Positions 14,271-14,504 of a DNA stretch of 14,504 nucleotides are shown here, in pieces. The notes under the pieces are model-generated. The model saw only the letters and a program-made list of their open reading frames with translations. It made no database searches and was not told the DNA's origin. The stretch is from Acidobacteriota bacterium (GTDB taxonomy: Bacteria > Acidobacteriota > Terriglobia > Terriglobales > Acidobacteriaceae). The translations under genes were made by a program, and so were the position numbers. The DNA is taken from the NCBI GenBank assembly GCA_021780095.1, contig JAJXZK010000017.1, positions 1-14,504 of the forward strand, in the 5' to 3' direction. The first letter of the stretch is position 1, and every line of letters starts with the position of its first letter.

Positions 14271-14504
14271 ACCTGACCAATGAACAGCATCGCCCAATTC
14301 GAGAACAGAGCCAGCAGCAGGCGGAGCAAGCACGAAGGAGAATCCTCGACTGTTCTATGCGACAGGCTCAGCCGGACTCGCGACTTTAGTCAGAGGCAGC
14401 TCCCGACGGATCAAGATTATGCGGTTCCGACCCGCGAATATCAGACTGATCAATCGTCGCTCAATCCTGCCTCGGCTGCTGCTGGCCCTGTCCTCGATCA
14501 ACGG
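14271..14504. other. Right-end region with no recognisable gene
   Basis: Two forward frames stay open to the window edge, one of them from an ATG at 14280-14282 (about 75 codons, product beginning MNSIAQFENRASS). On the minus strand a frame runs from the right edge to a TAG at 14355-14357. None of the products is recognised and the frames compete, so no CDS is called. The region contains the inverted repeat described at 14299-14497, and part of it is probably the IS right end. Confidence 0.5.
14299..14497. repeat. Long imperfect inverted repeat with nested hairpins
   Basis: The arm at 14299-14319 is the reverse complement of 14477-14497 at 19 of 21 positions without gaps, and weaker complementarity (7 of 11) continues inward. 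Inside, CGACG-GATCA (14404-14413) pairs with TGATC-AAT-CGTCG (14447-14459), and GCGG (14421-14424) with CCGC (14432-14435). Smaller hairpins occur in the left half, for example AGGA-GAA-TCCT at 14336-14346. This could be a structured RNA of about 200 nt or a palindromic mobile-element remnant. The two mismatches in the arms would be G-U pairs in a minus-strand transcript. The identity is unknown. Confidence 0.65.

Larger units (their letters stand above)
12980..14390 (+). mobile_element. IS110-family insertion sequence (ends approximate)
   Basis: The element is identified by its transposase. IS110-family elements usually lack terminal inverted repeats and target duplications, so the ends cannot be fixed from one copy; the coordinates here are placeholders inside the two non-coding flanks. 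A length near 1.4 kb would be normal for the family. The flank upstream of the gene is at most about 190 bp before the leuB ribosome-binding site. The downstream flank is at least 296 bp without a recognised gene, so a bridge RNA could lie on either side. Confidence 0.5.

Noticed and set aside
12967..14280. A 437-codon open frame on the minus strand across the IS110 transposase gene
   Set aside because: It is exactly antisense to a complete transposase with all catalytic motifs. The translated product is Arg/Pro/His-rich low-complexity, as expected from the shadow of a GC-rich gene.
12980..14392. TTAGTCA present both left (12980-12986) and right (14386-14392) of the transposase as possible IS ends
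   Set aside because: A 7-bp match between two flanks of about 200-300 bp is expected by chance, and the right copy falls inside the inverted-repeat structure. It cannot be used to define the ends without other copies.
14280..14504. Open frame from ATG 14280 to the right edge as a partial gene
   Set aside because: A second forward frame and a minus frame are open over much of the same stretch, there is no ribosome-binding site and no recognisable product, and the region is dominated by inverted-repeat structure.
1..14504. CRISPR array, tRNA, rRNA, or defence-system genes
   Set aside because: No regularly spaced repeats, no cloverleaf with a CCA-type acceptor, and no nuclease, methylase or toxin-antitoxin motifs were found; all large frames are explained by transport, metabolism, regulation or mobile-element genes.

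Overview
The window looks like a chromosomal accessory region of a soil-type Acidobacteriota bacterium (inference). The base composition is moderately GC-rich. The best taxonomic clue is a very large Oar-like TonB-dependent receptor with an N-terminal carboxypeptidase-regulatory-like domain, a type of protein strongly expanded in that phylum. No rRNA, tRNA or CRISPR array is visible.

Layout. (1) 1-577: the 3' end of a group II intron on the + strand, with the C-terminus of its reverse transcriptase/maturase, an apparently shortened domain V and an intact-looking domain VI. The intron ends 2 nt beyond the stop codon of the neighbouring, convergent gene. (2) 580-6737, minus strand: an apparent three-gene operon in the order TonB-dependent receptor, M20-family metallo-amidohydrolase, sodium:solute symporter. 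(3) 6738-6991: a divergent regulatory region with two GTATAC palindromes 32 bp apart, lying between two outward-facing TTGACA boxes. (4) 6992-10033, plus strand: a GntR/FCD regulator, a class III PLP aminotransferase and an SDR oxidoreductase. (5) 10049-10083: a terminator usable from both sides. (6) 10097-12879, minus strand: a CoA-acylating methylmalonate-semialdehyde dehydrogenase (mmsA/iolA type) and, upstream of it, 3-isopropylmalate dehydrogenase (leuB). (7) 12880-14504: an IS110-family insertion sequence with an intact DEDD transposase. It is followed by an A-rich repeat and a region containing a long imperfect inverted repeat (21-nt arms, 19 matches) with nested hairpins and no recognisable gene.

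How the genes may work together (inference). The receptor and symporter would carry a compound across the outer and inner membranes. The cytoplasmic M20 enzyme would cleave an amide or peptide bond and release an amino acid. The aminotransferase would convert that amino acid to an aldehyde or oxo acid, and the SDR and the CoA-acylating aldehyde dehydrogenase would handle the resulting alcohol or semialdehyde, giving acetyl-CoA or propionyl-CoA. The GntR/FCD protein is the obvious candidate regulator. The substrate cannot be read from the sequence; an N-acylated or peptide-bound beta/omega-amino acid fits best. leuB may be an unrelated housekeeping gene. The least explained pieces are the structured segment at 14299-14497, the paired operator and the shortened intron domain V.
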